DNA of 33,107 bases from Erysipelotrichaceae bacterium. Its GTDB lineage: Bacteria; Bacillota_I; Bacilli_A; Erysipelotrichales; Erysipelotrichaceae. This document shows, in pieces, positions 7,589-14,687 of the stretch (position 1 is its first letter; each line of letters starts with the position of its first letter). Location of the stretch: the NCBI GenBank assembly GCA_017512285.1, contig JAFWGU010000018.1, positions 1 to 33,107 of the forward strand, read 5' to 3'. The translations under genes were made by a program, and so were the position numbers. The notes below the pieces were generated by a model. That model ran no database searches. It was not told where the DNA came from and was given only the letters and a program-made list of their open reading frames with translations.

Positions 7589-8140
7589 TTATAAATCAAA
7601 GGTTTCCTTAATCAGTCTTGCTACCTCGTCAGGGGCTTTGTCAGAATTATCGATCCTAAGATAGTTTTCAAAAGTTATCTCGCCTTCATAACTGACACAT
7701 CTGTGGTTTTTATCATCGTTGATCAGACGCTGGTTTGAAGTCTCTATGTCTCTTTTGGAAGCCTTGTTCTTGAGCCTGTTCTCAGATACGTTTCTCTTCA
7801 GCCTGATATCTTGAGGAGCTATCAGCTCTACATAATAGAATTCTGTTCCGTATGGTTCAAATATACTCTTGACGTGTTCAAGATACTCCCATTCTGAAGG
7901 CAGATCAAAGTCCATCATCAAAGTAAAGATCATACCATAGTTACCGGAAGCCGCATAGTTCCTGAAAATAACGTCCCGTATTTCTGAGATTGTTTTTCCA
8001 TCATATCTGCCGAATATTTCTATTACGGGTTCGATGGTCATGTGATTGTGAAAGAGTCTTAATTCAGTTCTCTTCATCAGCTCCTGGCCAACGGTCATTT
8101 TTCCGACAGCAGCATCACCGATTATGAATAATAGTTTCAT
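7589..8140 (-). CDS. P-loop NTPase, small-molecule kinase-like
   Basis: A 183-residue protein with a Walker A loop GDAAVGKMT (residues 8-16), where the lysine is followed by Met rather than Ser/Thr, and the conserved LFHNHMTIEPV segment just after it. This combination is typical of a widespread family annotated as AAA-family ATPase or shikimate kinase-like; its substrate is unknown. A lid-like basic segment RLKRNVSENRLKNKASKR lies near residues 113-130. The start is supported by GAGGT 7 nt upstream. The gene is monocistronic, with its own promoter (8175-8203) and a terminator downstream (7529-7563). Confidence 0.72.
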   Translation of the reverse strand: MKLLFIIGDAAVGKMTVGQELMKRTELRLFHNHMTIEPVIEIFGRYDGKTISEIRDVIFRNYAASGNYGMIFTLMMDFDLPSEWEYLEHVKSIFEPYGTEFYYVELIAPQDIRLKRNVSENRLKNKASKRDIETSNQRLINDDKNHRCVSYEGEITFENYLRIDNSDKAPDEVARLIKETFDL

Positions 8141-8174
8141 AGATTACCTCAACAGATTACGATATATTGCCAAC

Positions 8175-8203
8175 ATTTTATCATTGGTGACTGGCACGGT
8201 CAA
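8175..8203 (-). promoter_or_regulatory. promoter of the P-loop kinase-like gene
   Basis: On the minus strand TTGACC (8198-8203), a 17-nt spacer ending TGA and TAAAAT (8175-8180): both a good -35 and an extended -10. Confidence 0.75.
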
Positions 8204-8220
8204 TTTTTCATATCATATGG

Positions 8221-8252
8221 AAAGGAGATACTTAATTAAAAGTACCTCCTTT
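8221..8252 (-). terminator. hairpin after the small membrane protein gene
   Basis: A 13-position stem (8221-8233 with 8240-8252, one A-C mismatch) and a 6-nt AT loop. The T run is weak in either direction. It separates the small membrane gene from the next minus-strand promoter. Confidence 0.5.
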
Positions 8253-8259
8253 GGAATTC

Positions 8260-8487
8260 TTATTGTCTTTGTTTCAGATAAAGTACAATATAGAGAGTCA
8301 TCACCATGAGCATGATGAACAGCATCGTCATTATGATGATGTAAAGTCTCATCGTACGTTCTATTTTTTCGTTCTGATCTGCAGTGTAAGCCTTCTGCAA
8401 AGAGCGGAATCTGAAGAAGCAGAACATGGAAACCAAAAGTATCGTAAGCAGTATTCCAAGCAACATGATTTTGATTTCTCTGCTCAT
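8260..8487 (-). CDS. small two-helix membrane protein, unknown function
   Basis: A 75-residue protein with two predicted membrane helices (about 7-26 and 48-71) joined by a charged loop of about 20 residues (RFRSLQKAYTADQNEKIERT) and a short basic tail. No family is recognised. It is judged real because the ATG is preceded by GAGGTGG at 7-nt spacing and an extended -10 (8508-8516), and a hairpin lies downstream. It is divergent from phnD, and its promoter lies only about 20 nt from the phnD -35. A role with the transporter is possible but unsupported. Confidence 0.6.
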   Translation of the reverse strand: MSREIKIMLLGILLTILLVSMFCFFRFRSLQKAYTADQNEKIERTMRLYIIIMTMLFIMLMVMTLYIVLYLKQRQ

Positions 8488-8507
8488 ATTTTGACCACCT
8501 CAGCAAA

Positions 8508-8516
8508 ATTATAACA
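8508..8516 (-). promoter_or_regulatory. extended -10 promoter of the small membrane protein gene
   Basis: Minus-strand TGT plus TATAAT (8508-8513 is the hexamer) with no convincing -35. It is divergent from the phnD promoter. Confidence 0.55.
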
Positions 8517-8531
8517 TTTATTTTAAAAGGC

Positions 8532-8560
8532 TGGACATCTAAGTTTACCAAAGGTACAAT
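8532..8560 (+). promoter_or_regulatory. promoter of the phn transporter operon
   Basis: TGGACA (8532-8537), a 17-nt spacer and TACAAT (8555-8560), followed by the AAGGGAG ribosome-binding site of phnD. Confidence 0.75.
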
Positions 8561-8584
8561 AGACGGGTAAGAAGGGAGAAACTT

Positions 8585-9673
8585 ATGAAAAAATTATTAG
8601 TAGTTTTATTAAGCTTACTGATGGTCTTCTCATTTGCTGGTTGCGGTAAGAAGGAAACAGTTGATGACAAGACAATCGACAAGCTGACAGTAGCATTCGT
8701 TCCATCAAAGGATGCTGACGTTATCTTAACAGCTGCAGAACCTCTGAAGGACCTGTTAAAGAACAAGTTAAAAGAGAAGGGTTACACAGTTAATAACGTT
8801 GAAATTTCAGTTGGTACTGACTACTCAGCAGTAGGCGAAGGCATGATCGCTGGTTCTATCGATATCGGCTTGATTCCTGCTTCAACTTACGTTCTGTATC
8901 AGCCAGATGGCGTCAAGTTATTACTTGAAGCTCTGCGTTTCGGTGTTGCCGGTGAAGATGGCAATGTCATCGATCCAAAAGACGGAATCGCTCCATGGAA
9001 TGCTGGTAAGACACAGGATGCTACAGGCACAGCAACAGGTTATGCTTCTCTGATCTATGTCAACATCGACACAGAAAAGGGAGCTGACTTATATGCTAAG
9101 GCTCAGGCTGGCACACTGACATGGGATGATGTAAACAGTGCTAAGTGGTATGTATGTTCTTCAACATCATCAGCTGGTTATGTTTACCCATCAGTATGGC
9201 TGAACAAGAACTTCGGTGAAGGCGTTGGCAACAGCAAGGTTACTATCGCTAACCTGTCAAACGTTACACCTGACGGTTCATATGCTAACATGATGCGTGA
9301 CCTGATCACTGGACAGGTTGATATCACTGTTGGTTATGCAGACGTTCGTAAGGATGCTGCTTCAACAACAAACTTCGAGGCTGCTTATGCTACAGAAATC
9401 GCTGCTGGCAAGTACAGCAACGTTTGGGACATCATCAAGGTTATCGCTGTTTCAGACTACATCATGAACGATACCATTTCAGTAGCTTCACAGGAAGTTG
9501 ATGCCAAGATGACTCCAGAGTTCACAAAGGCTCTGCAGGAAGCATTCATCGAAATCGCATCAACACCAGAAGGCTTAGCTTGCGTTGAACCTTATGCTCA
9601 TAAGGGTTATCAGGTAGGTCAGGATTCTGACTACGATTCAACAAGAGCTGCTAACGCTTTATTCGCACAGTAA
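8585..9673 (+). CDS. phnD: phosphonate-type ABC transporter substrate-binding lipoprotein
   Basis: A 362-residue PhnD-family protein. A lipoprotein signal peptide ends in FAGC with lipidation at C20, so the mature protein sits on the outer face of the membrane. Family features are the LTVAFVPSKDAD strand at the start of the mature domain, the GSIDIGLIPASTYVLY segment and a long hinge-spanning SSTSSAGYVYPSVWLN loop that binds the ligand phosphate in relatives. Substrates of the family include phosphonates, phosphite and phosphate esters; no phosphonate-degrading gene is nearby, so the ligand is open. Codon choice is strongly biased, consistent with high expression. A hairpin separates it from the ATPase gene. 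Confidence 0.88.
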   Translation: MKKLLVVLLSLLMVFSFAGCGKKETVDDKTIDKLTVAFVPSKDADVILTAAEPLKDLLKNKLKEKGYTVNNVEISVGTDYSAVGEGMIAGSIDIGLIPASTYVLYQPDGVKLLLEALRFGVAGEDGNVIDPKDGIAPWNAGKTQDATGTATGYASLIYVNIDTEKGADLYAKAQAGTLTWDDVNSAKWYVCSSTSSAGYVYPSVWLNKNFGEGVGNSKVTIANLSNVTPDGSYANMMRDLITGQVDITVGYADVRKDAASTTNFEAAYATEIAAGKYSNVWDIIKVIAVSDYIMNDTISVASQEVDAKMTPEFTKALQEAFIEIASTPEGLACVEPYAHKGYQVGQDSDYDSTRAANALFAQ

Positions 9674-9690
9674 TAGTTTCCATGAAGGTG

Positions 9691-9724
9691 AGAGATGCAT
9701 GGTCATTGTGTCATGCATCTCTTT
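9691..9724 (+). terminator. hairpin between phnD and phnC
   Basis: A perfect 11-bp stem (9691-9701 with 9712-9722) and a 10-nt loop, followed by only a short T stretch. It probably acts as a partial terminator or a 3' stabiliser giving more binding protein than membrane components. Confidence 0.6.
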
Positions 9725-9760
9725 ATTAGTATTTTCTGACATTTATTGGGAGGAACCGAT

Positions 9761-10537
9761 ATGATTAAGTTTGATCATGTTGATAAAGTCTACAACAACG
9801 GCGTTAAGGCCCTTGACGACGTAAATCTTGAAATAGAACAGGGTGAATTCGTAGCGGTAATCGGCTTATCAGGCGCTGGTAAGAGTACGTTGATCAGAAC
9901 GGTCAACAAGATGATTGACGTTACAAGTGGAACAGTTACCGTCAACGGAACAGATGTTTCCAAGCTGCAGGGCAAGGAACTTCGTAAGTTCAGAAGAAAG
10001 ATCGGCATGGTATTCCAGCAGTTTAACCTGGTAAACAGAACCAGTGTCATTAACAACGTACTGGTAGCCAGAGTAGCTGACATGTCACTGTTCAGAACAT
10101 TATTCGGATTATATTCTAAGGAAGACAAGTTAGCCGCATTGGAGGCTCTTGACAAGGTAGGCATCCTTGACAAGGCATATATCAGAGCTGACCAGCTGTC
10201 AGGCGGCCAGCAGCAGCGTGTTGCCCTGGCAAGAACACTGGCTCAGAACCCTGAGATCATTCTGGCAGACGAACCTGTAGCTGCTCTTGACCCGGTCATG
10301 GCCGATGTTGTCATGAGTGACTTCTTAAGAATCAACAAAGAAATGAAAATTACCGTTATTATCAACATTCACCATGTTGACTTAGCGTTGCAATATGCTG
10401 ACAGAGTCATCGGCATTCAAGCCGGTAAGGTCGTATTCGACGGTCCTACCAGCAAGGTTACCAATGACATTCTGAAGCAGATCTATGGCCGTGAACTGAA
10501 TGATGATGACATGATGAAGGGTAAGAAAAATGATTGA
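9761..10537 (+). CDS. phnC: phosphonate-type ABC transporter ATP-binding protein
   Basis: A 258-residue ABC ATPase with all motifs: Walker A GLSGAGKS (35-42), Q-loop VFQQFNLV, signature LSGGQQQRV, Walker B ILADEP and a switch histidine in NIHHVD. It energises import with the two PhnE permeases. The ATG at 9761 has GGGAGG 7 nt upstream, so an in-frame TTG at 9746 is rejected as start. Its 3' end overlaps the first phnE by 8 nt. Confidence 0.9.
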   Translation: MIKFDHVDKVYNNGVKALDDVNLEIEQGEFVAVIGLSGAGKSTLIRTVNKMIDVTSGTVTVNGTDVSKLQGKELRKFRRKIGMVFQQFNLVNRTSVINNVLVARVADMSLFRTLFGLYSKEDKLAALEALDKVGILDKAYIRADQLSGGQQQRVALARTLAQNPEIILADEPVAALDPVMADVVMSDFLRINKEMKITVIINIHHVDLALQYADRVIGIQAGKVVFDGPTSKVTNDILKQIYGRELNDDDMMKGKKND

Positions 10538-11360
10538 TGATCTTCTTCACATTTTCTATCCAAGATCATATACGTTAAGCAATGGCAAGGTCGTTAAGGA
10601 GAAGTTCAACTGGGCTCCTTACATTACCATTATTGTCATCATCTTCTCCTTGCTATGTGCTAAGATCACCGGAGTCAAACTGTCAGTTCTGAGAGACAGG
10701 GGATATCAGTTCTTCGTAATGCTCAAACAGATGATTCCGCCAAACTGGTCATTCTGGGCTGACGTAAAGAAGCCGATGCTGGACACCATCATAATGTCTG
10801 TCCTTGGTACCGTCTTCGGCTGTCTGCTTGGATTGCCAATCAGTTTCTATCTGTCAAACAACTTCAAACTGAACAAGTATTACATGGCTGTTCACAGAGG
10901 TCTGTTAAGTGTTCTCAGAACACTGCCTACAATGATTTATGCTTCATTGATTTCACTGGTCATCGGTACCGGTACCCTCGCAGGTACGATATCAATTGCC
11001 ATCTTCACATATACCATCTGTGTAAAGATGCTGTATGAACAGATCGAGACAATTGACATGGGACCTTATGAAGCCATGGAATCAACAGGAGCATCAAGAG
11101 TACAGTGTATGATCAATGCCGCATATCCACAGGTCAGAGGTTACTTCTGGAGCACGGTTCTGTATTGCTTCGAAACCAATGTCAGAAGCGCAGCCATTCT
11201 CGGTTACGTAGGTGCCGGCGGTATTGGTGTTCAGATCAATACTCAGTTAAGATGGAGAGCATATGCCAACACAGGTCTGATCCTGTTCGTATTGGTTATC
11301 ACGGTAGTCGTTATTGAGACGGTTTCCCGTGAAATTAGAAAGAAGCTGGTTCAGGGATGA
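10530..11360 (+). CDS. phnE: phosphonate-type ABC transporter permease (first)
   Basis: A 276-residue integral membrane protein with about six helices, the first at about 27-46. The cytoplasmic coupling loop EAMESTGASRVQCMINAAYPQV lies near residue 180, followed by the FETNVRSAAILGYVGAGGIG segment typical of PhnE. It overlaps phnC by 8 nt and the second permease by 4 nt (ATGA), indicating translational coupling. Confidence 0.88.
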   Translation: MIDDLLHIFYPRSYTLSNGKVVKEKFNWAPYITIIVIIFSLLCAKITGVKLSVLRDRGYQFFVMLKQMIPPNWSFWADVKKPMLDTIIMSVLGTVFGCLLGLPISFYLSNNFKLNKYYMAVHRGLLSVLRTLPTMIYASLISLVIGTGTLAGTISIAIFTYTICVKMLYEQIETIDMGPYEAMESTGASRVQCMINAAYPQVRGYFWSTVLYCFETNVRSAAILGYVGAGGIGVQINTQLRWRAYANTGLILFVLVITVVVIETVSREIRKKLVQG

Positions 11361-12178
11361 CAGAGAAGACTTATACAGTAGACGGTCAGTTAAGAAAATT
11401 CCCGTCACCGCTTCCTAAGTTCCTGATTGAACTGGCAGCAATAGTTGTCATTTATTTCCTGGCTAACTATACACTGGACTTTTCATCAATCAATGACAAG
11501 GGACTGAAGATAGCTGTAGCAGCCTTGAAAGGTCTGCTGCATCCGTCAATTGAACTCATTACCAGAATGGACTCATCAGGTCTGTTATACATGCTGATGG
11601 AAACTCTGGCGATTGCCTTCCTCGGTACCATCATAGGTATCGTACTGGCATTGCCGCTGGCATTCCTGTCAAGCCGTAACATTGCTCCAAGATGGGTAAA
11701 CTACATATGTCTGACAATCATTTCAATCATAAGAGCATTCCCGGCTTTCATGTACGGCATCATGTTTGTACGTGTTACCTCATTAGGTGCTTATGCCGGT
11801 GTGCTTACGATGGCAGTCAGCTCCATAGGCATGCTGGCCAAGCTGCTGATTGAAGCCATTGAGGACATGAATCCGGGCATCAATGAAGCTCTGGATGCAT
11901 CAGGATGTTCAGCATTTGAAAAGATCAGATATGGAATCATTCCTCAGTTAAGTTCAAATATTATTTCAATCGTCATCTACCGTCTTGACATCAATGTCAA
12001 GAACGCTTCAATCCTCGGTGTCGTAGGTGCCGGCGGTATCGGTGCATCACTGATATTCTCAATTGGCAAGCAGGCCTGGGACGAAGTAGGCGCCATGTTA
12101 TTCGGCCTTGTAGTACTGGTACTTGTACTGGAATACTTCTCAACAAGGATCAGAAAGAAACTGGCCGTAGGCGAGTAA
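11357..12178 (+). CDS. phnE: phosphonate-type ABC transporter permease (second)
   Basis: A 273-residue permease paralogous to the preceding one, with the coupling loop EALDASGCSAFEKIRYGIIPQL and the repeated signature DINVKNASILGVVGAGGIG. Two different PhnE proteins imply a heterodimeric channel, as in several Firmicute phn-type systems. It is the last gene of the operon; a strong terminator follows within 10 nt. Confidence 0.88.
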   Translation: MTEKTYTVDGQLRKFPSPLPKFLIELAAIVVIYFLANYTLDFSSINDKGLKIAVAALKGLLHPSIELITRMDSSGLLYMLMETLAIAFLGTIIGIVLALPLAFLSSRNIAPRWVNYICLTIISIIRAFPAFMYGIMFVRVTSLGAYAGVLTMAVSSIGMLAKLLIEAIEDMNPGINEALDASGCSAFEKIRYGIIPQLSSNIISIVIYRLDINVKNASILGVVGAGGIGASLIFSIGKQAWDEVGAMLFGLVVLVLVLEYFSTRIRKKLAVGE

Positions 12179-12186
12179 AAGAAAAC

Positions 12187-12214
12187 AGGAGTGAGAAATC
12201 ACTCCTTTCTTTTG
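12187..12214 (+). terminator. terminator of the phn operon
   Basis: A perfect 8-bp stem (12187-12194 with 12199-12206) capped by a GAAA tetraloop and followed by a T-rich tract. Confidence 0.85.
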
Positions 12215-12227
12215 GCTCCATTTCCAC

Positions 12228-12233
12228 TATAAT
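12228..12233 (+). promoter_or_regulatory. -10 box of tdk
   Basis: TATAAT 16 nt before the ATG. The -35 would fall in the T tract of the preceding terminator (TTTCTT) and is weak. AGGTGAT before the ATG is the ribosome-binding site. Confidence 0.5.
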
Positions 12234-12249
12234 TAAATCAGGTGATATT

Positions 12250-12828
12250 ATGGCAAAACTATACTTCAAATTCGGCGCAATGGGCTCATCAAAAACGGCA
12301 AATGCCCTGATGACCAGATTTAACTATCAGGAAAAGGGAAAGAAGGTCTGGCTGATCAAGCCGGCTATTGATAACAGAGACGGTGAGACGGTGCTTCGCA
12401 GCCGCGTAGGCCTTGAGGCAAATGCTCAGGTGATCAAGAGCACTGACAGGATACTGGACATCTGTCCGATAGATGACATCGATGTCATAATCTGTGATGA
12501 GAGCCAGTTTCTTACACCAGAACAGGTTGACGACCTCAGACTGATCGTCTCAGAACATGACATACCTGTACTATGTTTTGGTCTGAGATCTGACTTCCTT
12601 ACTCATCTGTTCCCGGGCTCTCAGCGTCTGTTTGAACTCGCTGACAGCATTACCGAGATAAAGTCCATCTGCAGATGCGGGGCAAAGGCTACGGTCAATG
12701 CCAGATTTGACGGTGAGGGTAACATACAGACTTCTGGCGAACAGGTATTCATAGGTGGAAATGAAAGCTACGAAAGCATGTGCTGGAGCTGTTATCACAA
12801 GATGATAATGGAAAAGGGCAGAAGATAG
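12250..12828 (+). CDS. tdk: thymidine kinase, TK1 type
   Basis: A 192-residue thymidine kinase that phosphorylates thymidine or deoxyuridine with ATP. Visible: P-loop GAMGSSKT (9-16), Walker B/catalytic DESQFL with E84, the lasso region near residue 120-140, and zinc cysteines C141, C143, C178 and C181. The P-loop has Ser where many TK1 enzymes have Gly before Lys, as in a common bacterial subgroup. It belongs functionally with the two phosphorylases in the window (nucleoside salvage) but stands alone between terminators. Confidence 0.9.
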   Translation: MAKLYFKFGAMGSSKTANALMTRFNYQEKGKKVWLIKPAIDNRDGETVLRSRVGLEANAQVIKSTDRILDICPIDDIDVIICDESQFLTPEQVDDLRLIVSEHDIPVLCFGLRSDFLTHLFPGSQRLFELADSITEIKSICRCGAKATVNARFDGEGNIQTSGEQVFIGGNESYESMCWSCYHKMIMEKGRR

Positions 12829-12830
12829 AT

Positions 12831-12858
12831 AAAAAAGGAACCTCAGGGTTCCTTTTTT
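12831..12858 (+). terminator. terminator of tdk
   Basis: A perfect 12-bp stem (12831-12842 with 12847-12858) with a TCAG loop, flanked by six A and six T, so it may work on both strands. Confidence 0.85.
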
Positions 12859-12879
12859 ATGTTTTCTTTGGGATTAAAT

Positions 12880-12981
12880 AAATAGAAAGGAGAATTATTC
12901 TCACAAATCTTTTGATTTGCAAGTATATAGTATCAACTTTCTTTCAGTAAATTATATTGTCAGTATGTGAAATGATGTGAT
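12880..12981 (+). repeat. structured intergenic element, copy A
   Basis: First of two copies of an unexplained element. The first 30 nt (12880-12909) are identical to 13060-13089. The copy contains a purine-rich AAAGGAG, the palindrome GAGAATTATTCTC (12890-12902), a hairpin CAAATC-TTTT-GATTTG (12904-12919), a 19-nt conserved block ending at 12932, a 31-nt variable centre and a conserved tail at 12964-12981 with two ATGTGA units 10 nt apart. No credible coding frame was found. The strand is assigned from the downstream terminator only. Confidence 0.6.
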
Positions 12982-13000
12982 TTTTTTAACAACCTGAGCA

Positions 13001-13036
13001 AAAAAATAAAGAAGCTAGGCACACTTCTTTATTTTT
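13001..13036 (+). terminator. AT-rich terminator between the two repeat copies
   Basis: A 13-bp stem (13002-13014 with 13024-13036), a 9-nt loop, an A run on the left and a T run on the right. It ends any transcript containing copy A and could work on both strands. Confidence 0.7.
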
Positions 13037-13059
13037 CTTGTTAAGGGGGGATAAATCTT

Positions 13060-13163
13060 AAATAGAAAGGAGAATTATTCTCACAAATCATTCCTGATTT
13101 GCAAGTATATAGTAGCAATAATGTTTATGCAAAATATATAAGTTGTATGTGAAATAATGTGAT
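13060..13163 (+). repeat. structured intergenic element, copy B
   Basis: Second copy, starting exactly 180 nt after copy A. The same palindrome and the same hairpin stem are kept, but the hairpin loop is ATTCCT rather than TTTT. The 19-nt block (13096-13114) is identical, the 31-nt centre (13115-13145) matches at only about 17 positions, and the tail (13146-13163) differs at one base. No other gene-like feature occupies the gene-free stretch 12859-13218 apart from the terminator at 13001-13036 and the HAD gene promoter. Confidence 0.6.
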
Positions 13164-13171
13164 AATGAGAT

Positions 13172-13201
13172 TTGCCAACAGGGGCTTTTTTAACATACAA
13201 T
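13172..13201 (+). promoter_or_regulatory. promoter of the HAD phosphatase gene
   Basis: TTGCCA (13172-13177), an 18-nt spacer and TACAAT (13196-13201). GGTGA precedes the ATG at 13219. Confidence 0.7.
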
Positions 13202-13218
13202 AGTAATGGTGAAATGAC

Positions 13219-13779
13219 ATGAATGTATACGATTTTGACAGGACGATTTACCGCAGGGATTCAGAGGTTGATTTCTTTTTCTATGAGTTAAGAAAGCATC
13301 CCGGATTGCTGCGCTATCTTCCGAAGCAGTGCGTTGGATTCATTAAATACTTTCTGAAGATCATTGATAAGACGGCGATGAAATCCAACTTTTACTGTTA
13401 TCTTAAGGGAGTCCGGAACATCGATTCTGAAGTTTCCAGTTTCTGGGATGAATATCAGAACAACATACATTCATGGTATCCATCAAGACACCGTGATGAT
13501 GACATCGTCATTACCGCTTCTCCTGAGTTTCTGGTCGCTGAGGGGTGCCGCAGACTTAACATACCGACATGTCTTGGAACACCGGTTGTAAAGGAAAAAG
13601 GATACATAGATGGCCTTAACTGCCATGATACGGAAAAGGTAAGAAGATTTGTTGAAGCCGGCTTTGATCCTGACAGTGTAGAAGAATTCTACTCTGATTC
13701 ATACAGCGATCAGCCTCTGAGAGACATTGCCAGAAAGGGCTATCTCGTCAGAGGCGAAGAGCTTGTAGACTGGCAATAG
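13219..13779 (+). CDS. HAD-superfamily phosphatase (subfamily IB-like)
   Basis: A 186-residue HAD hydrolase. Motif I is D5-F-D7-R-T9 (nucleophile and acid/base aspartates), motif II is the threonine in VITASPEF, and motif IV is YSDSYSDQPL with paired acids. The helical cap between motif I and II (about 20-90) resembles the PSP-like C1 cap of class IB. It is a small-molecule phosphatase; the substrate is not evident. The lysine of motif III is probably in VVKEKGYIDG. recX begins 8 nt after its stop, so it likely heads a three-gene operon with recX and yhaM. Confidence 0.8.
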   Translation: MNVYDFDRTIYRRDSEVDFFFYELRKHPGLLRYLPKQCVGFIKYFLKIIDKTAMKSNFYCYLKGVRNIDSEVSSFWDEYQNNIHSWYPSRHRDDDIVITASPEFLVAEGCRRLNIPTCLGTPVVKEKGYIDGLNCHDTEKVRRFVEAGFDPDSVEEFYSDSYSDQPLRDIARKGYLVRGEELVDWQ

Positions 13780-13787
13780 GGTGACGT

Positions 13788-14687
13788 ATGACAGAAAGAA
13801 AGACTGATGCCATGATCAGTGAACTTAAGGAAAAGATCGGCAATGATACAGAAGAATATCACTATGTAATAGACAAGGTTTCCCTGGATGGGGATTACGT
13901 AAAGGTCATTATAAATGATGAGGAAACGGAAACGGTATTCATATTGTCAGCAATTGAATATTTTGATCTGGGGTACAGGATCTCTCAGAGAATAACGCAG
14001 GAAGATTATGAAAAGCTGCGAAGGCTGCATGCCTACAGCTATGCCTACCGCCGCTGTATCAACAAGATTGCTGCTCATGACCAGTCAGTTCAGGAAATAA
14101 GGGAATTTCTGGATAAATCAGCATCGATCGATGATGCTGATCAGAATAGAATCGTGGATGATCTCATCAGAAAGGGATTGCTGGATGATGAGAGACTTGT
14201 GGAAACGCAGTTTGAATATGACCAGCTGAAACTGCATGGACGCCGTAAGATAGCCTATGACCTTAAGAAAAGAGGGGTAGATCCGCTTCTGGTTGATGAG
14301 TATGCTGACAAGGTAGACTTTGATGAAGAAGTGGAAAGAGGACTTCAGAAAGCGGAAAGCCTTTTGAAGACCATGAACATGAAGTCATACCGGGAAGTTC
14401 AGCAGCGTCTTAGAAACAAACTTTCTGACGCAGGCTATGAACGGGAAGCTGTTAATGCGATAATGAATGAGCTTGATCATCAGAAAAATGATGATGAAGA
14501 AATAAGCAGTCTCAGACATCATCTGGAAAAGGCCGCAGTAAGATACGGCAGGAAATACACTGGCAGTCAGCTAAAACAGAAACTGTATGCCTATCTGGTT
14601 TCCAGGGGATTTAGTGGAGAAGACATAAAGACGGAATTAAGCAGATATTTGCAGGAGAGTGATGAAAATGAAGATCAGGGAATTTGA
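13788..14687 (+). CDS. recX: RecX-family regulator of RecA
   Basis: A 299-residue protein with an N-terminal beta-rich extension (about 1-75) followed by repeated three-helix RecX modules, for example RRCINKIAAHDQSVQEIREFL, the IVDDLIRKGLLDDERLVETQFEY module with GRRKIAYDLKKRGVD, and a final KLYAYLVSRGFSGEDIK module. RecX binds along RecA filaments and modulates them. The length is somewhat greater than many family members, as in Gram-positive versions with extra modules. It overlaps yhaM by 20 nt. Confidence 0.85.
   Translation: MTERKTDAMISELKEKIGNDTEEYHYVIDKVSLDGDYVKVIINDEETETVFILSAIEYFDLGYRISQRITQEDYEKLRRLHAYSYAYRRCINKIAAHDQSVQEIREFLDKSASIDDADQNRIVDDLIRKGLLDDERLVETQFEYDQLKLHGRRKIAYDLKKRGVDPLLVDEYADKVDFDEEVERGLQKAESLLKTMNMKSYREVQQRLRNKLSDAGYEREAVNAIMNELDHQKNDDEEISSLRHHLEKAAVRYGRKYTGSQLKQKLYAYLVSRGFSGEDIKTELSRYLQESDENEDQGI

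Noticed and set aside
8251-8514. Plus-strand 87-codon frame opposite the small membrane protein
   Set aside because: His/Glu-rich composition produced by the antisense of membrane codons, and no ribosome-binding site.
9746-9760. TTG start adding five residues to PhnC
   Set aside because: The added codons are the GGGAGG ribosome-binding site of the ATG at 9761.
12964-12981. CRP-like operator in the repeat tails
   Set aside because: The two TGTGA half-sites are direct, not inverted, so the dyad symmetry of a CRP site is missing.
12917-13152. 18-codon TTG-initiated frames of equal length in both repeat copies (12917-12970 and 13099-13152), each ending Met-stop
   Set aside because: No ribosome-binding site at proper spacing, poor start codon and little amino-acid conservation beyond the first five residues; equal length follows from the repeat itself.
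12859-13218. CRISPR-like array
   Set aside because: Only two copies, of about 100 nt, without the short repeat and unique spacer periodicity or cas genes.
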